A DNA stretch of 64,000 nucleotides, from contig JBITNC010000001.1 in assembly GCA_050084985.1 (NCBI GenBank), forward strand, positions 177,258,001-177,322,000, written 5' to 3'. The notes under the pieces were generated by a model. It was not told the origin of the DNA and made no database searches. It saw nothing but the letters and a program-made list of their open reading frames with translations. This DNA comes from Nageia nagi (taxonomy: Eukaryota; Pinophyta). Within the stretch, counting starts at the first letter, position 1, and each line of letters starts with the position of its first letter. Positions 1-10,558 of the stretch are shown here, piece after piece. The position numbers were made by a program, and so were the translations under genes.

Positions 1-390
1 AACCCATTTTGCATCTTATTAAACATTTTATAGGACTTATGTATTCTTTCTCATTTTATGTACATGTGTATTAGGGCATCCAAAACTCAAGCATTTAAAT
101 CACATCCATATATCCAATTCAAATTTTATAAGTATTTTGATAGTGAATTTCAATGGTCCCTTGATAGTCTTAGGGATTTTATTAGAAAATCCATTTTGTG
201 TATATCTTTAAATCATTATAGATAATGCAATTGTGTTTTGCATCATGCATCTTGTTAAATAATTCTCAGGTATTGTGTATTATTTCACATTTTACATGCA
301 TGTCTATTAGGATATTTAAAATACAAAAATTTAAATTACAAGCATTATGTTGAAACTTCCACACAATCAATTTAGATTTTATGAGTATTT

Positions 391-889
391 TGTTGGAATG
401 TATAATGCATTATTGTAAAGGTTTTGTAATAATCTTCTATGTAAGTTCACTAATACTTAAGGGTATCATTTCATACCTTAAGTATTTAAGTGAATATCAT
501 AATGTAAACTTGTCCTACACTCCATGTCATGAGCATGCCCCTTAGGTAAAAGGATGTGCATGTCATGCATTTGTACATTGGGTAAAAGGGTGATCCAAAG
601 AGGGATTTTGGCCTATAAATAGTAGGCTCCCTCTTTGTATCATACACCAATTATGGAGTATGTTATGCTACAGGATAGTGCTTAGGAGTTCAGATTACAA
701 GGATTGTAAGAGAGTTGTATTTGTGATTAAAGTAAAGATCTAGTTAGTGGATGTACTCCTAGTTGGAGGAACCACTTACATCTTGTGTTATGTTGTGAGA
801 TTGCTTTGTGAGTTTATTAGATGTCTATTGTGAGCTTTCATGTGATCTTGGGAGTTTAGCATAATTCTTGTTATAGTTAAATTCTCTCA
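391..889 (+). mobile_element. Solo LTR (Ty1/copia family of the 43.9-52.2 kb element)
   Basis: This 499-bp block starts TGTTGGAATG and ends CTCTCA, and is closely similar over its whole length to both 499-bp LTRs of the copia element at 43,868-52,175. It is flanked by a perfect 5-bp target duplication, TATTT (386-390 and 890-894). The uninterrupted target is visible in the paralogous array near 53,110, where the PPR-derived sequence runs straight through. No internal domain is present, so it is a solo LTR left by LTR-LTR recombination. It lies inside copy 1 of the PPR-derived array and is absent from copy 2. Confidence 0.93.
614..622 (+). promoter_or_regulatory. TATA box of the solo LTR
   Basis: TATAAATAG lies about 225 bp into the LTR. 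The same element occurs at the same place in the other family members (44,090 and 51,899), so it is the probable core promoter of the LTR family. Confidence 0.6.
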
Positions 890-1565
890 TATTTTGATGA
901 TGAAATTCAATGGTCCCTTGATAGTCTTAGGGATTCTCTCTAAAAACCTATTTTGTGCATATTATTCAATCATTACATACCATGAAACTATGTTTACATC
1001 ATGCATCTTATCAAATAATAATAGGCCTTATGTATTATTCTACATTTTACATACATGTCTATCAGGGCATTCAAAAACCAAATATTCTAATTACAATCAC
1101 CATGTAGAAACTTCCACACACCCAATTCAAATTTTATGAGTATTTTGGAAGTGAAGTTCAATGGTCCCTTGATAGTCTTAGGGATTTTATCTAAAAATCC
1201 ATTTTATACATATCATGAAATCATTATAGATCATGAAGTTATATTTGCATCATGCATATTATTAAATAATTCTTAGGCCTTATGTATTCTTTTGTATTTT
1301 ACATACATGTGTATAAGGGCATTTAAAACCCAAGCATTCAAATTACAAGCACCATGTAGACACTTCTACACATCTAATTTAGGTTTTATGAGTATTTTGG
1401 TAGTTAAGTTCATTGTATACTATGAAACTATATTTGCATCATGCATCTTATCAAATAATTCCCTAGATTTGTTTATTCTTCCATATTTTTCATACATGTC
1501 TAAGGGATTTTTATGAAATCCATTTTGTGCATATCGCAATCATTACAGACCATGAAAGGGTGCAT

Positions 1566-1890
1566 ACAAGACATTGGATCCACTAAAAGTGGACATGGGA
1601 AAAATTAGAAAACTTTTAGAAATAATTGGATCTTGTGTTATAAAAATTGAGATCCCATTTTGTTTTAGGTTCTCGAGCCAAAATGAAAATAGGATCCCGA
1701 TTTATGGTTCAAGAACTCGGCCAAAATGGGATCCTATTTGTAAAATGGGATCTTGTTTTGTAAAAAAATTAAAAATTTATGTAAAATGAAATCTTGTTCC
1801 TTTTCACATGGATCCATTATATTTTAAATAACAAGATCCTTGTATATAACAAGATCTTGTTCCTATAAGGATCTCATTTTATAATGTAAT
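1566..1890. repeat. GATC-rich palindromic block, copy 1
   Basis: About 320 bp contain ten GATC tetramers, mostly inside AAATGGGATC or GGATCC contexts, several of them self-complementary. By chance one would expect one or two. The same block follows the second PPR-derived array at 53,766-54,118 with nine GATCs, so it travels with the array as part of one duplicated segment. No coding potential was recognised. Confidence 0.6.
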
Positions 1891-2730
1891 CCCATTCCAA
1901 ATTTCAAATTCACTTCCCTTAGGGTTTTCTTAAATTTTAGCTTGGGAGAGGCATGGTGAGAAAATCCTCAAACTTGGACATGCACATGCAAGTTCCTATC
2001 AATAATAATAGAAAAAACTAACTTCCAACGAGTATTTGTTAATCTTTTTTACATAATGTTTTTACAAAATTAAAACCCATTACAGATAAGAGAGTGCAAA
2101 TTTCAAATATATAATTATTTTTACAATTAGATTATATTTTTATTTTTCAATTAATTTTCAATCAAACTTATCCATAAACATGAAAAAGTAGTTTATTTTA
2201 ATTTTTTTAATAAGTTTTTTTTTTAATTATGAAAATAATTATATTATAGCATTCTACACATAATTCTCTACTGAATAAAAAAAAAATCTAAAAAAGACAA
2301 GTTTAGGTCAAGTTATGTTGGCCCAACACAAGAACTTTAAAAAAAAAGTAATTAGAGCCAATAAAAATTAATAATTTTTTTATCAAAAAATTATGAAAAA
2401 AATATTCTCAACATTCTTCAATGTCTTAACTATCTTTTCCCAAAAGGATTTTAAAAAATATTTTAATTTAGGTCAAATTATATGTGCCAAAAAATGCATG
2501 CTATGATCCTGAAATAATAAATTTTAAACAATGGTTTTTATACATGCCTATCAAAATTTAATTTCTATCATTTTTATATTGGAATAAATTACATATTTAA
2601 AAACTAGACTTGGACCACTTCATTTTAACAAAGTGACCTTTTCAAGATTCCATATCTAAGTGCTTCAAATTTTAATATCAATTGTGACCAAATTGAAAAT
2701 CAAAGAAAAAATGTCCATTTTCTTGACATA
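1891..2730. other. A+T-rich stretch, no feature recognised
   Basis: A+T-rich sequence with homopolymer runs. Both strands were read; no coding similarity, LTR end or repeat was recognised. Confidence 0.5.
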
Positions 2731-3060
2731 AAGTGGATTCATCTTCTTCCATTTACCTAAAATTGAGTTTGCATCGTGTATCTTCTCAAATAATTCTTGG
2801 ACCTTGTATATTGTTCCACATTTTGTATACATGTCTTAGGGCTTTTTTTTTCGAAAACCAATTTTGCATCTTCTCAAATAATTTCCAAGCCTTGTGTATT
2901 CTTTCACATTTTACATACATGTTTATCAAGACATTTGAAACTAAACATTTGAATTACAAGCATCATGTAGATACCTCCACACACCTAATTTAGAATTTAT
3001 GGGTATTTTGGTAGGGAAGTTCAAAGCTACCTATTGATACTAATTTAGATTGGTATGACC
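2731..3060 (-). pseudogene. PPR-derived fragments
   Basis: Two short pieces of the same PPR-derived unit as in the 1-1560 array, on the minus strand. They are recognised by the paired phrases for a VKC.IHKA PPR stretch and the E-type joint (IK-ELGVW in degenerate form). They are separated by a T-rich stretch and contain stops throughout. They connect the left array to the better preserved pseudogene at 3220-4095. Confidence 0.5.
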
Positions 3061-3219
3061 AACTCATTAGGTAGTTTGTGCAATGGAGGTAAATAAGATA
3101 TCCTTACAAAGAGAACAATGCTTCATTGCTTGAAATATATTAAGTAGTTATTAACATAACATCTTCAAATTTATTACTGCATTAATAATGTGGTACATAG
3201 AAAGGCTTGCTACTCACTA

Positions 3220-4095
3220 ATTATTGATGAGGAACATATTGCTAATATGAGGTTGATTCATCATTGTTAACTAGACCTACTTGAATGCATAAAAGTAAAA
3301 CACATACAAAGGTTATGCTATTAGGTTTGGTTCCCAAGTGATTCATCTATCAAAGAGTTCAAGGAAATCCTTGTTGTATCCATGAATTGCATATCCTCGA
3401 ATCATTGCATTCCATAAAACTATGAATGCATCATGCATCTTGTCAAATAATTCATAGGTCATGTATTATTCAACATTTTGCATGCATATCTATAAGGGCA
3501 ATCCAAACCATAATATTCTATGCAAAATCATTTTCAACTACTCTTTGATGGATGTCCATACCTTCTTCTAGGGCTCCCATCATGGTACATGTTGGAATAA
3601 TGATGGAAAAGGTTATAAAGTTTGGCTTTACATTTAATAGTTGCATTTGCTTAAAAGTATCTAGAGACATTTTAGAAAATTTATTTTGTGCATATCTTGC
3701 GATCATTGCATTCCATGAAACTATATCTACTCCATCCATCTTATTTAATAATTCTTGGGCTTTTTGTATTCTTCCATATTTTTCATATATGACTATCAGC
3801 ACATTCACAACTATACCATTTGATTTACAAGCATCAAGTAAACTTATCCAAACATCCAATTCAAGTTTTATGGGTCTTTTAGTAGATACATTCAAAGCTC
3901 CCTCATAATAGATTGCATGATCAAGAAGGTAAACAATGTATGTATAATGATTCATCCTAGGAATAATGCAATAAGAATCACACATGCTATAAAAGTATTT
4001 ATAGCCATCATCCACTAAACTTGTATGGCTACATGCAAGTAGAACATATACAAAGGTTATGCTATTAGGGTTGGTTCCCTAGTTCTTCATCTATC
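3220..4095 (-). pseudogene. PLS-class pentatricopeptide repeat pseudogene
   Basis: On the minus strand a 165-codon open stretch (4015 to 3518) reads as PPR protein. It begins with the tail of a PPR and an E-motif region (DDGYKYFYSM, IIPRMNHYT, then PIKLELDVWISLLDACKS). It then passes directly into PPR repeats (GIVVNVLIVIYEKYGRI, VDIVSWNAMIARYAQN, FKQMQLLNVKPNFITF, GALEEGMDIHQRVVEN). With stops ignored, further PPR sequence continues to about 3220 (ALIDMHAKC, LWNAMIRGYAIHGYNKD). PPR proteins bind organellar RNA in mitochondria or plastids. This copy has stops and no start or targeting peptide, so it is a pseudogene. The E-motif-then-PPR order is the same chimera as in the tandem arrays. A near-duplicate is at 8458-9050. 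Confidence 0.8.
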
Positions 4096-4115
4096 AAAGA
4101 ATAGAAGGGTATACT

Positions 4116-4359
4116 TGACGAAAGGAAATAGAAAATTTAATATTATTACAATGAGAAGCCTTGGTTAATTAGCCAAGGATGAACAATGAAAACCATAGGA
4201 TTGGAATGATCTCAACCATCCAAACATAACAAAATAGGATAAGGATGAGAGTGGAAACCTATGCACAAGGAATTAAATATCTTGTATGAAGTGTTATCAA
4301 CTAACTTACTAACACTAAAGTTAGATAGCCTAACCTAGAAAGCTTAATTAACTCTAACA
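4116..4359 (-). repeat. 3' LTR of the LARD-like element
   Basis: 244 bp, TG...CA on the minus strand (TGTTAGAGTTAATTAAGC at the 4359 end, ending TTTCGTCA at 4116). About 95 bp at its 4116 side match 8362-8457, including TTACAATGAGAAGCCTTGGT and the CCATAGGATTG phrase. Confidence 0.7.
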
Positions 4360-4370
4360 TCCCCCTTTAA
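4360..4370 (-). promoter_or_regulatory. Polypurine tract
   Basis: TTAAAGGGGGA on the minus strand directly abuts the TG of the 3' LTR, the expected position for the plus-strand DNA primer of an LTR retroelement. Confidence 0.7.
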
Positions 4371-7300
4371 GCAAGGTTAGGAGGTAGTAGACACAAAAAT
4401 ATGCCAGTACTTATGGGTCCTAAAAAAATGACCTGATGAGGTACCCTTGAATAATACAAAATCTCTCACAAATAGAGAAAAGAAGAAAACCCTATGGGAA
4501 AAACTCCCCCTAAAAGAGAGAAAGAGAAAATTTGGTAAAAAGATGATGTAGAAACTATTGCCAACAAATATATGCAATTGAAGAGTTGAAGAACCTCCAA
4601 AGAAAGTATAATTAAAGAGCCACAAATATGCATGAGTAAGATCTAATCAACAATAGAAGTTGAAATACCATCAAAGATGCAATTGTTATGCCAAAAGGGA
4701 CTAAGATCTCATAACAAATATCCTAAAGAATGTTGTGTCCGAATACAAGTACATTGATACAAGATACATGGATGCAAAGTAAGGACAACATGCATTCCCA
4801 AATATGGGTTCACATGCAAGATAACATGCCCAAGGGTGGATTCACATGCAATGTAGTAGCTAAGTAGGGTAACTTAATATGAAAAATACAAGTCAAAATA
4901 ATGTTGAAATGAAACTTCAAAGCCTAAAGTATAGGAAAGAAAGATCCAACAAAGGTTGAAGAGCATTCGTATGGAGATAAACCCATTTTACCGGAATGCA
5001 TGAGTGTCATCTGTTGTACCTACTAAGCTGAGTAGAGAATGAAGTTGAATACAAGGTTTGCTCACCAAATGTACCATCATGGAAGATCTTTAAGGCTAAA
5101 GGAATTAAATGAAGGTAAGTCAAAGAATATTTGTCCATAAGATTGAATAGGAAGAGGTAATAGGAATGTCACCAGAAGGTCCACTAAGGACTCAAACAAG
5201 CTACCTTAAGGACAAAGAGCAACAACCATGACTTGGGCTATGAGACCTTGAAAGGAACCCAATGACACTCAAGAAGACCCCCCTTGAGAATGATATATTA
5301 CAATACTTATCAATATTGACCAAAGTACCTCACAAGGAGTAGATAGGCTTGAAAAAGAACCATGATTACAAGCATAGTTGAGCTCAAGGCAACTTCACAA
5401 GCACAATGGTATGGTCTTCCACTATATACGATAAGGTCACAAAAGGCTTATAATGAGTAGTCTAAGGATAGGGATCAATACAACCAATAATTCCAAAGTG
5501 AAGAGCTCGAAGTCTACTTCCCAATACAAAAAAGGGGAAAAAAGAATATCTAGAACTCAAGTTATGAAATTAACAAGATTGAATGTCAAAAATCAAAATT
5601 TGAACTCAAAAATATTACAGAATTAATTAAATCAAATTTAATGATTTTAATTCATTCTTAAATTGGAAACTTTTAAACTATTTTCTAGACAATAGGTATC
5701 ATGTAAATATTCAAAATTACCATCATGAAACCAAGTATGCCTTAAAGGTAATGGTTTAAAAAATGACCATCGAAACTTTAGATAAGGCTAAAAACTTGTC
5801 CATGACTTAAGCTGCCCAAAAAATTTGAACTCTCAAAAAATCTCTTTAACACGAGAGCAAAATGTCGCCATGGCTAACTTAAAAGGAGGCCAAGTGGCAG
5901 AATGATATGACAAATCCAAGTCACCAATTGGTCCATACCGGAATGTGGGTTACAAGTACATCAAGCTTTTAGCAATGCGTACTAGTAGCCAGTTGAGAAA
6001 GGGATTCGCCATGGGGTCACCAAGATTAGGTCTCTATAATAGCCAAAACATGAACATGCCTCTCCCATGGCCATGTCTCAAAATACGACCATATCGAGGC
6101 CTCCATTATGCCAACACCAATGAGCACGTTGATCATGACAAAACAATGCTAATGTAATTACCACACCACAAAAACAGATAAGGAATTCAATTTCATCAAT
6201 CTCCAATGATGCATCAAAAAGACCCGCACCAAGAAAAATGAACGATGTGTGTACAAATGGGTATCACCATGTGGTAGCTACGACATCATCAGATCAGTCA
6301 CTAACCATGAAAGTCCACAAAAATGAGCAGAGAAGAACACTGGCTGGATCTAACTTTGAGGTGTATGGCGAATGTTTAGAAGAACAGATGCCACACACTG
6401 TATGACATAAACCTCCTCTCAAAGGGAATCTCACATCATATCCATTCAAAGGGCCCATGGACATCAAATAAACATCACTTTACCATGCAGTGAAATGGAG
6501 GGGCATTGAGAGCTGACGAACAACAAAAAAAGAGCCCACGGAGGCATGGTGTCGTAGTGTTCTCAAACATAATCGCAACCAAATCACTTTCCCCAATTTC
6601 CTTGAAATATGCACCAAACGGATGATCAAGCCGCAGGTGAGAGAGATGCTATGACGAGCATTACGAGATGTGAGGGGTCTTGCACTACACTAGAGAAGGC
6701 CATGAGATTAAAAAACATGATAGAGGATGTCAACCCAATAGGTGCGATGCCCAGATGGAGCACATGATTAGATCCACAAACAAAATTGCAAGAGAGGATA
6801 TCATGATTAAAGGGTTGCCTTTCAATACCAAAATACATCTACCGCAGTGGAGGATGGACGTGGAAGAGTAGACACCACTGTGTGAAATCCATATCTACTG
6901 TAAAAAGCTAATGTAGGTAGAAGAAACTTGCCAGTAGATATGTAGGTAGAATACATCGACATAGAGAAGGTGGACCTCTATCATATTAACGAATTGCACA
7001 AGGGAGGCAGCTCGCTTTGATAAGATACGAATAGGAGATCTAAGCGGTGGGATGGATGCACAACCCATCCGCATACAAAATGAACAAATCCTTACCATAA
7101 GCAGGGCACGAACACAACAGTTGAGGTGATAAAATACCTCTTATCAACATAGCATAGCGCAAAATGTGATGCTGGGGGTGACCATTACCATGCATGGAAA
7201 TGAGGCCTAGTCATTGAAATTCATGACAGAGAGCTATGAAGAGTGCAATGTGAGTCTCTGATGGGGCCGCCAGCTAAAGCCATGCAAACCACCATCGTGA

Positions 7301-8349
7301 TCATAGAAATGAAAAAATACCATCAGGACCAGATCTGGAACATGGAGGTATGAGATGATGTGAATTAAAAAATGTAATCATCCCACGAAGTGGATAACAA
7401 AATGAGAGATGAAATGAGAAATATGCCCAAATCAGATCCAATGAGAAAGCCTACTAAAAATACCAAACGAGCAGCATATCTCCACGAGCTATGCTGGAGA
7501 GAACAAACACAGGTCACTACCAGCCACAACACCTAAAAATTACAAACCTGACAAATGAAAAAGCAGCAAAAGAATTAGGTGAGGGGGGGGATTGGTGATT
7601 GACTTGGACCAATCCATCGTCACAAATTTGTTGTTCTGAGAGGGAAGGTTCAGAGAAGGACCCGCTATGATACCATGAAAGGACGAAGGAGAATTGTTCT
7701 CACCCAAAATACAAAGGTAAGAGATAAGCATGAGAAAACGAGAATTGCTCACAAAGAAAATAAAATGATGGATGATCAGAGTGAAGGTATGTAGAGCATA
7801 TACAGTCAGATGAACAGTGAGCTTGTGTGAGAGGTGTTCGGAGAAAATGTAAGCGAGAGAAGACTTCAAGTTGCGATATGATGAGATGCGCCAAAGAGAT
7901 GAATGCTTGTAGAGGTTGTGTGATGCACCAAAGGGGGCACGTGACTCAGGAGAAAATGATGCTACAGGTTGGGGAGGCATCCTTAAAAGGAAAACGAATC
8001 CTCAATGAGCAGGTTTGCATTTGAGAGATCCGCCAACAGCAGTGAGGGGTGATAAAAGTCATGGGCATCCATAGAGACACAGATCCAAGCTATGTATAGG
8101 TGCAGTGAACAAGCCGCGAGGATGCTGATAAAAGCAGATCACACCAGTGAGGATTTAAGATCTTGCTAAGAAGAAGGCATAAAAACTACATAATGTAATT
8201 CTACCAATAAATCCCTAATTTTGAAATATTGTGAGACACCAATGCAGGGAGATGATCCATGACAATGGACATACTACACAACAAGAAAAGGTTGTGGGTC
8301 TCACTATGATGCAAGCAAAGTTCAAGGAAAGTCTCTACAAGCCTCAACT

Positions 8350-8361
8350 TGTTCTATACCA
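8350..8361 (-). promoter_or_regulatory. Primer-binding site of the LARD-like element
   Basis: TGGTATAGAACA on the minus strand lies immediately after the 5' LTR end at 8362. It resembles the plant initiator-Met primer site TGGTATCAGAGC with one base missing and a few changes. Confidence 0.55.
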
Positions 8362-8457
8362 TGAAAGAAAATTAAAAAAAAAAACTTGATATTATTACAA
8401 TGATAAGCCTTGGTTAAATAGCCAACGATGAACAATTACAACCATAGGATTGAAATG
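8362..8457 (-). repeat. Truncated 5' LTR of the LARD-like element
   Basis: Only about 96 bp of the 244-bp LTR remain. The match to 4116-4359 stops abruptly at about 8457, where PPR pseudogene sequence begins, so the U3 part has been deleted or replaced. Confidence 0.65.
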
Positions 8458-9050
8458 ATATGTCCTTGTGTATTATTCCACATTTTACATACATGACTAT
8501 TAGGGAAGTCAAAACCATAATATTCAATGCAAAACCTATTTCAACTACGCTTTGATGGATTTCCATACCTTCTTCTAGGGTTCCCATGGTTGCACATGTT
8601 GGAAGAATGTTGGCAAAGGTTACAAGGTTTGGCTTTACATTTGAGAATTGCATCTGCTTAAAAGTGTCTAGAGCTATTTCAAAAAATCCATTTTGTGTAT
8701 ATCTTATGATCATTGCATTCCATAAAATTATATCTACATCATGCATGTTGTTTAACAATTCTTGGGTTTTATGTATTCTTCTATAGTTTACATACATGTC
8801 TATCAGGGCATTCACAACCATAACATTCTATTTATAAGCATCAAGTAAACATATCCAAACACCCAATTCAATTTTAATGGGCATTTTGGCAATGAAGTTC
8901 AAAGCTCTCGATAGCTTGCAGTTCCAAGAAGGTCAATAATGCATGTCTAATGATTCGTCATAGGAATAATGCATTAAGAGTCATTCATGTTATAAAAGTA
9001 TTACAACTAGCATATGTTATACCTACATGGTTGTATGCAAGAAGATGAAA
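8458..9050 (-). pseudogene. PLS-class PPR pseudogene, duplicate of 3220-4095
   Basis: A 135-codon minus-strand open stretch (8821 to 8414) reads NALIDMYVNYRRIHKTQ, VDIILWNAMIIRYTQN, FKQMQFSNVKPNLVTF, GTLEEGMEIHQSVVE, LNIMVLTSLIVMYVKC: three or so consecutive PPR motifs. Its last codons run into the neighbouring LTR. Upstream (to about 9050), with stops, comes the E-type region (LGVWICLLDA), again directly preceding a PPR. It aligns through its length with 3480-4090 and is clearly its duplicate. Stops, loss of both ends and the LTR junction at 8457 make it a pseudogene. Confidence 0.75.
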
Positions 9051-9059
9051 AAGGTGCAT

Positions 9060-10176
9060 AAGGGGATAGAGGTGTATGATTTTCCAACTTGACGAGGTGC
9101 TTTATTGACCACATCCTAATCATGAGTGGGATGAGGTGCTATATGAGCTTGGTTGGAGACAAACACCTTACTTTATCTAAGAAAGAATATAGTTTGTAGA
9201 GTATCATACTGAATATATCATCAGGTAATTATACATGCTTCAACCTAAACCTCATCTATAAAAATTTATCGTGAGGCATAATACATAATGAGCATTGGAT
9301 TCAATCTAGTTCAAAATTGTATCCAATTGAAGTTCTAATTAGACACCACCTTAGGATGATGGGTTGGAGAATAAGAATGAGGAGGAGTATGAGGGTGCAC
9401 CATTTACATAGGATTACATAGATTAATGAGCAATTATTCAACCTAATCTTCTCAACATATATGATGATGAGGAGCTTGATCATACAACTAAGTGTTAACC
9501 TAATGAAGAAGAAGATGACCAAAGATGATGATGAAGGAAAAGGAAATAAAGAAGATCAATAAGAAGGAGGTGAAGAAGTGTAAGGAAGTCAATATGAGGA
9601 AGTCAAGGGGAGAGATGTGCATGTGATATATGTGGAGGAAAATTTCCCTATGGCTATTATCCTTATGTCTTAGTATAGCCATATGATGGGACAATTAGGT
9701 AACTTCTCTTTTCAAATGATTTAAATTTGTTCATTTGAATATGTGATAAAATAAATGATATCTTATTAACTTATTTGTGTATGCATTTTTTATAGCCAAA
9801 TTGAGAGAATACCTTAAATCTTTGAAGGTGACATGCAAAAACCATGAAGAAAAGAATGAAGGATTGAAGACTGCATAAAGAAGAAGAAACAAAGAAGATA
9901 ATTGATAGCTAGGATGAAGAGGTAGAGGAAATAAAGAAGCAACTAGTAATCTAAGAGCAAGTAAAAGAATATATGGTGAATATACTTAGTGATAAAAAGA
10001 AGAATATGATGAGTATATTGCAAGAGGTGATAAAGTATGCAAGCACCAACCAAAAGTTAATGCATAGGAACTTCTTAGAGAAAGAACAATTACTATTTCA
10101 GGAGAGAATGAGAATGAAGATACCTTTAGTTTCAAGGAATAGGACTTATACCTTTATATTGGAAATGATCTAAGAG
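9060..10176 (+). pseudogene. Decayed ORF of unknown identity, acidic and coiled-coil
   Basis: On the plus strand, with many stops, a protein-like signal can be followed. The left part reads EWDEVLYELGWRQTPYFI then FVEYHTEYIIR (about 9130-9240). An acidic segment rich in E and D follows (9370-9520), then a lysine- and glutamate-rich, coiled-coil-like tail (from about 9840). The tail ends in a clean 66-codon open stretch (9973-10173) with stop TAA. I do not recognise the family. It ends just before the LTR of the minus-strand copia element. It could be a decayed transposon-encoded protein or a host gene remnant. Confidence 0.35.
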
Positions 10177-10204
10177 AGTATTTTGCATGAATCAAAATAG
10201 GGTT

Positions 10205-10367
10205 AAATACAATAAGTGTTTAGGAGTTATATTCTTGTAGAATAACAAATTTAGTAAAGTACCATAAATTTTGAATATTTATTATTATTTACTACTAGCT
10301 ATACTAATGTATTATTTGAATATATATATACCTATAGTATATATTAATCTAATGCATTATTCTAACA
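10205..10367 (-). repeat. 3' LTR (partial) of the minus-strand copia
   Basis: Begins TGTTAGAATAATGCATTAG on the minus strand at 10,367, directly after a TATAGGGGGG polypurine tract. The far end is uncertain because no second LTR copy was found to define it. Confidence 0.5.
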
Positions 10368-10373
10368 CCCCCC

Positions 10374-10553
10374 TATAATACATTAGGTCCTCAAATAACA
10401 AGAGAGGAAGCTCCAAAAGTATTCAAAATTTCCACTATCAAAAGATTTGGTTAAGATATTTGTAGTTTTCTCTTTCATGAAAATGTAATGGAGCTAGATA
10501 TTATGTAGTGAAATATTGTTAGAATGAAATAAATCCTTATCTCGATGTGTTTG
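10374..10553 (-). pseudogene. Copia RNase H C-terminus (after the nested insertion)
   Basis: Continues the RNase H reading interrupted at 11,727: TKHIEI at the start, then, after a frameshift, KEKTTNILTKSF and FEYFWSFLS, matching the usual copia ending (TKHIEI, QLADIFTK, F..LR..LG). It lies immediately before the polypurine tract. Confidence 0.7.
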
Positions 10554-10558
10554 GTGCA

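Larger units (their letters stand above)
1..1560 (-). repeat. PPR-derived chimeric tandem array, copy 1
   Basis: Read on the minus strand, this stretch is several head-to-tail copies of one PPR-derived unit. Each contains an S-type PPR stretch (NALIDMYVKC, then an IIHKA-like piece, then MHDAN..S..MISRYVQNGF), joined to the start of a PPR E motif (LNF-SKILIK-ELGVWK-L-GAC). The repeated phrase catcatgcat starts at 241, 997, 1248 and 1437. After subtracting the inserted LTR and its 5-bp duplication (504 bp), the spacings are 252, 251 and 189 bp, i.e. multiples of three. Stops and indels interrupt every copy, so it is not coding now. In normal PLS-PPR genes the E motif follows the last PPR and ends the protein, so this E-to-PPR junction is a rearrangement. 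A second copy with the same spacings lies at 52.56-53.76 kb. Confidence 0.75.
4116..8457 (-). mobile_element. Apparently non-autonomous LTR retrotransposon (LARD-like), minus strand
   Basis: Direct terminal repeats bracket this segment. The left one (4116-4359) begins TGTTAGAG on the minus strand, right after a polypurine tract. The right one is a truncated copy (8362-8457), followed internally by a primer-binding site resembling the initiator-Met tRNA complement. That order places the 5' end on the right and the transcript on the minus strand. The roughly 4-kb interior has no gag, protease, integrase or RT that I could recognise in any frame; the longest open stretch (7980-7540, minus, 146 codons) matches no family I know. 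The interior from about 5.9 to 8.3 kb is visibly richer in G+C than its surroundings. PPR pseudogene sequence flanks it on both sides. Alternative: an old autonomous element decayed past recognition. Confidence 0.65.

Noticed and set aside
3552-3908. 118-codon plus-strand open stretch overlapping the PPR pseudogene
   Set aside because: It is the antisense shadow of the minus-strand PPR reading; its residues show no family pattern while the minus strand gives clear PPR motifs.
7540-7980. 146-codon minus-strand open stretch in the LARD-like element
   Set aside because: It is in transcript orientation, but no motif was recognised, it overlaps a second open frame (7700-7894), and its composition is uneven. 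Kept only as part of the non-coding interior.
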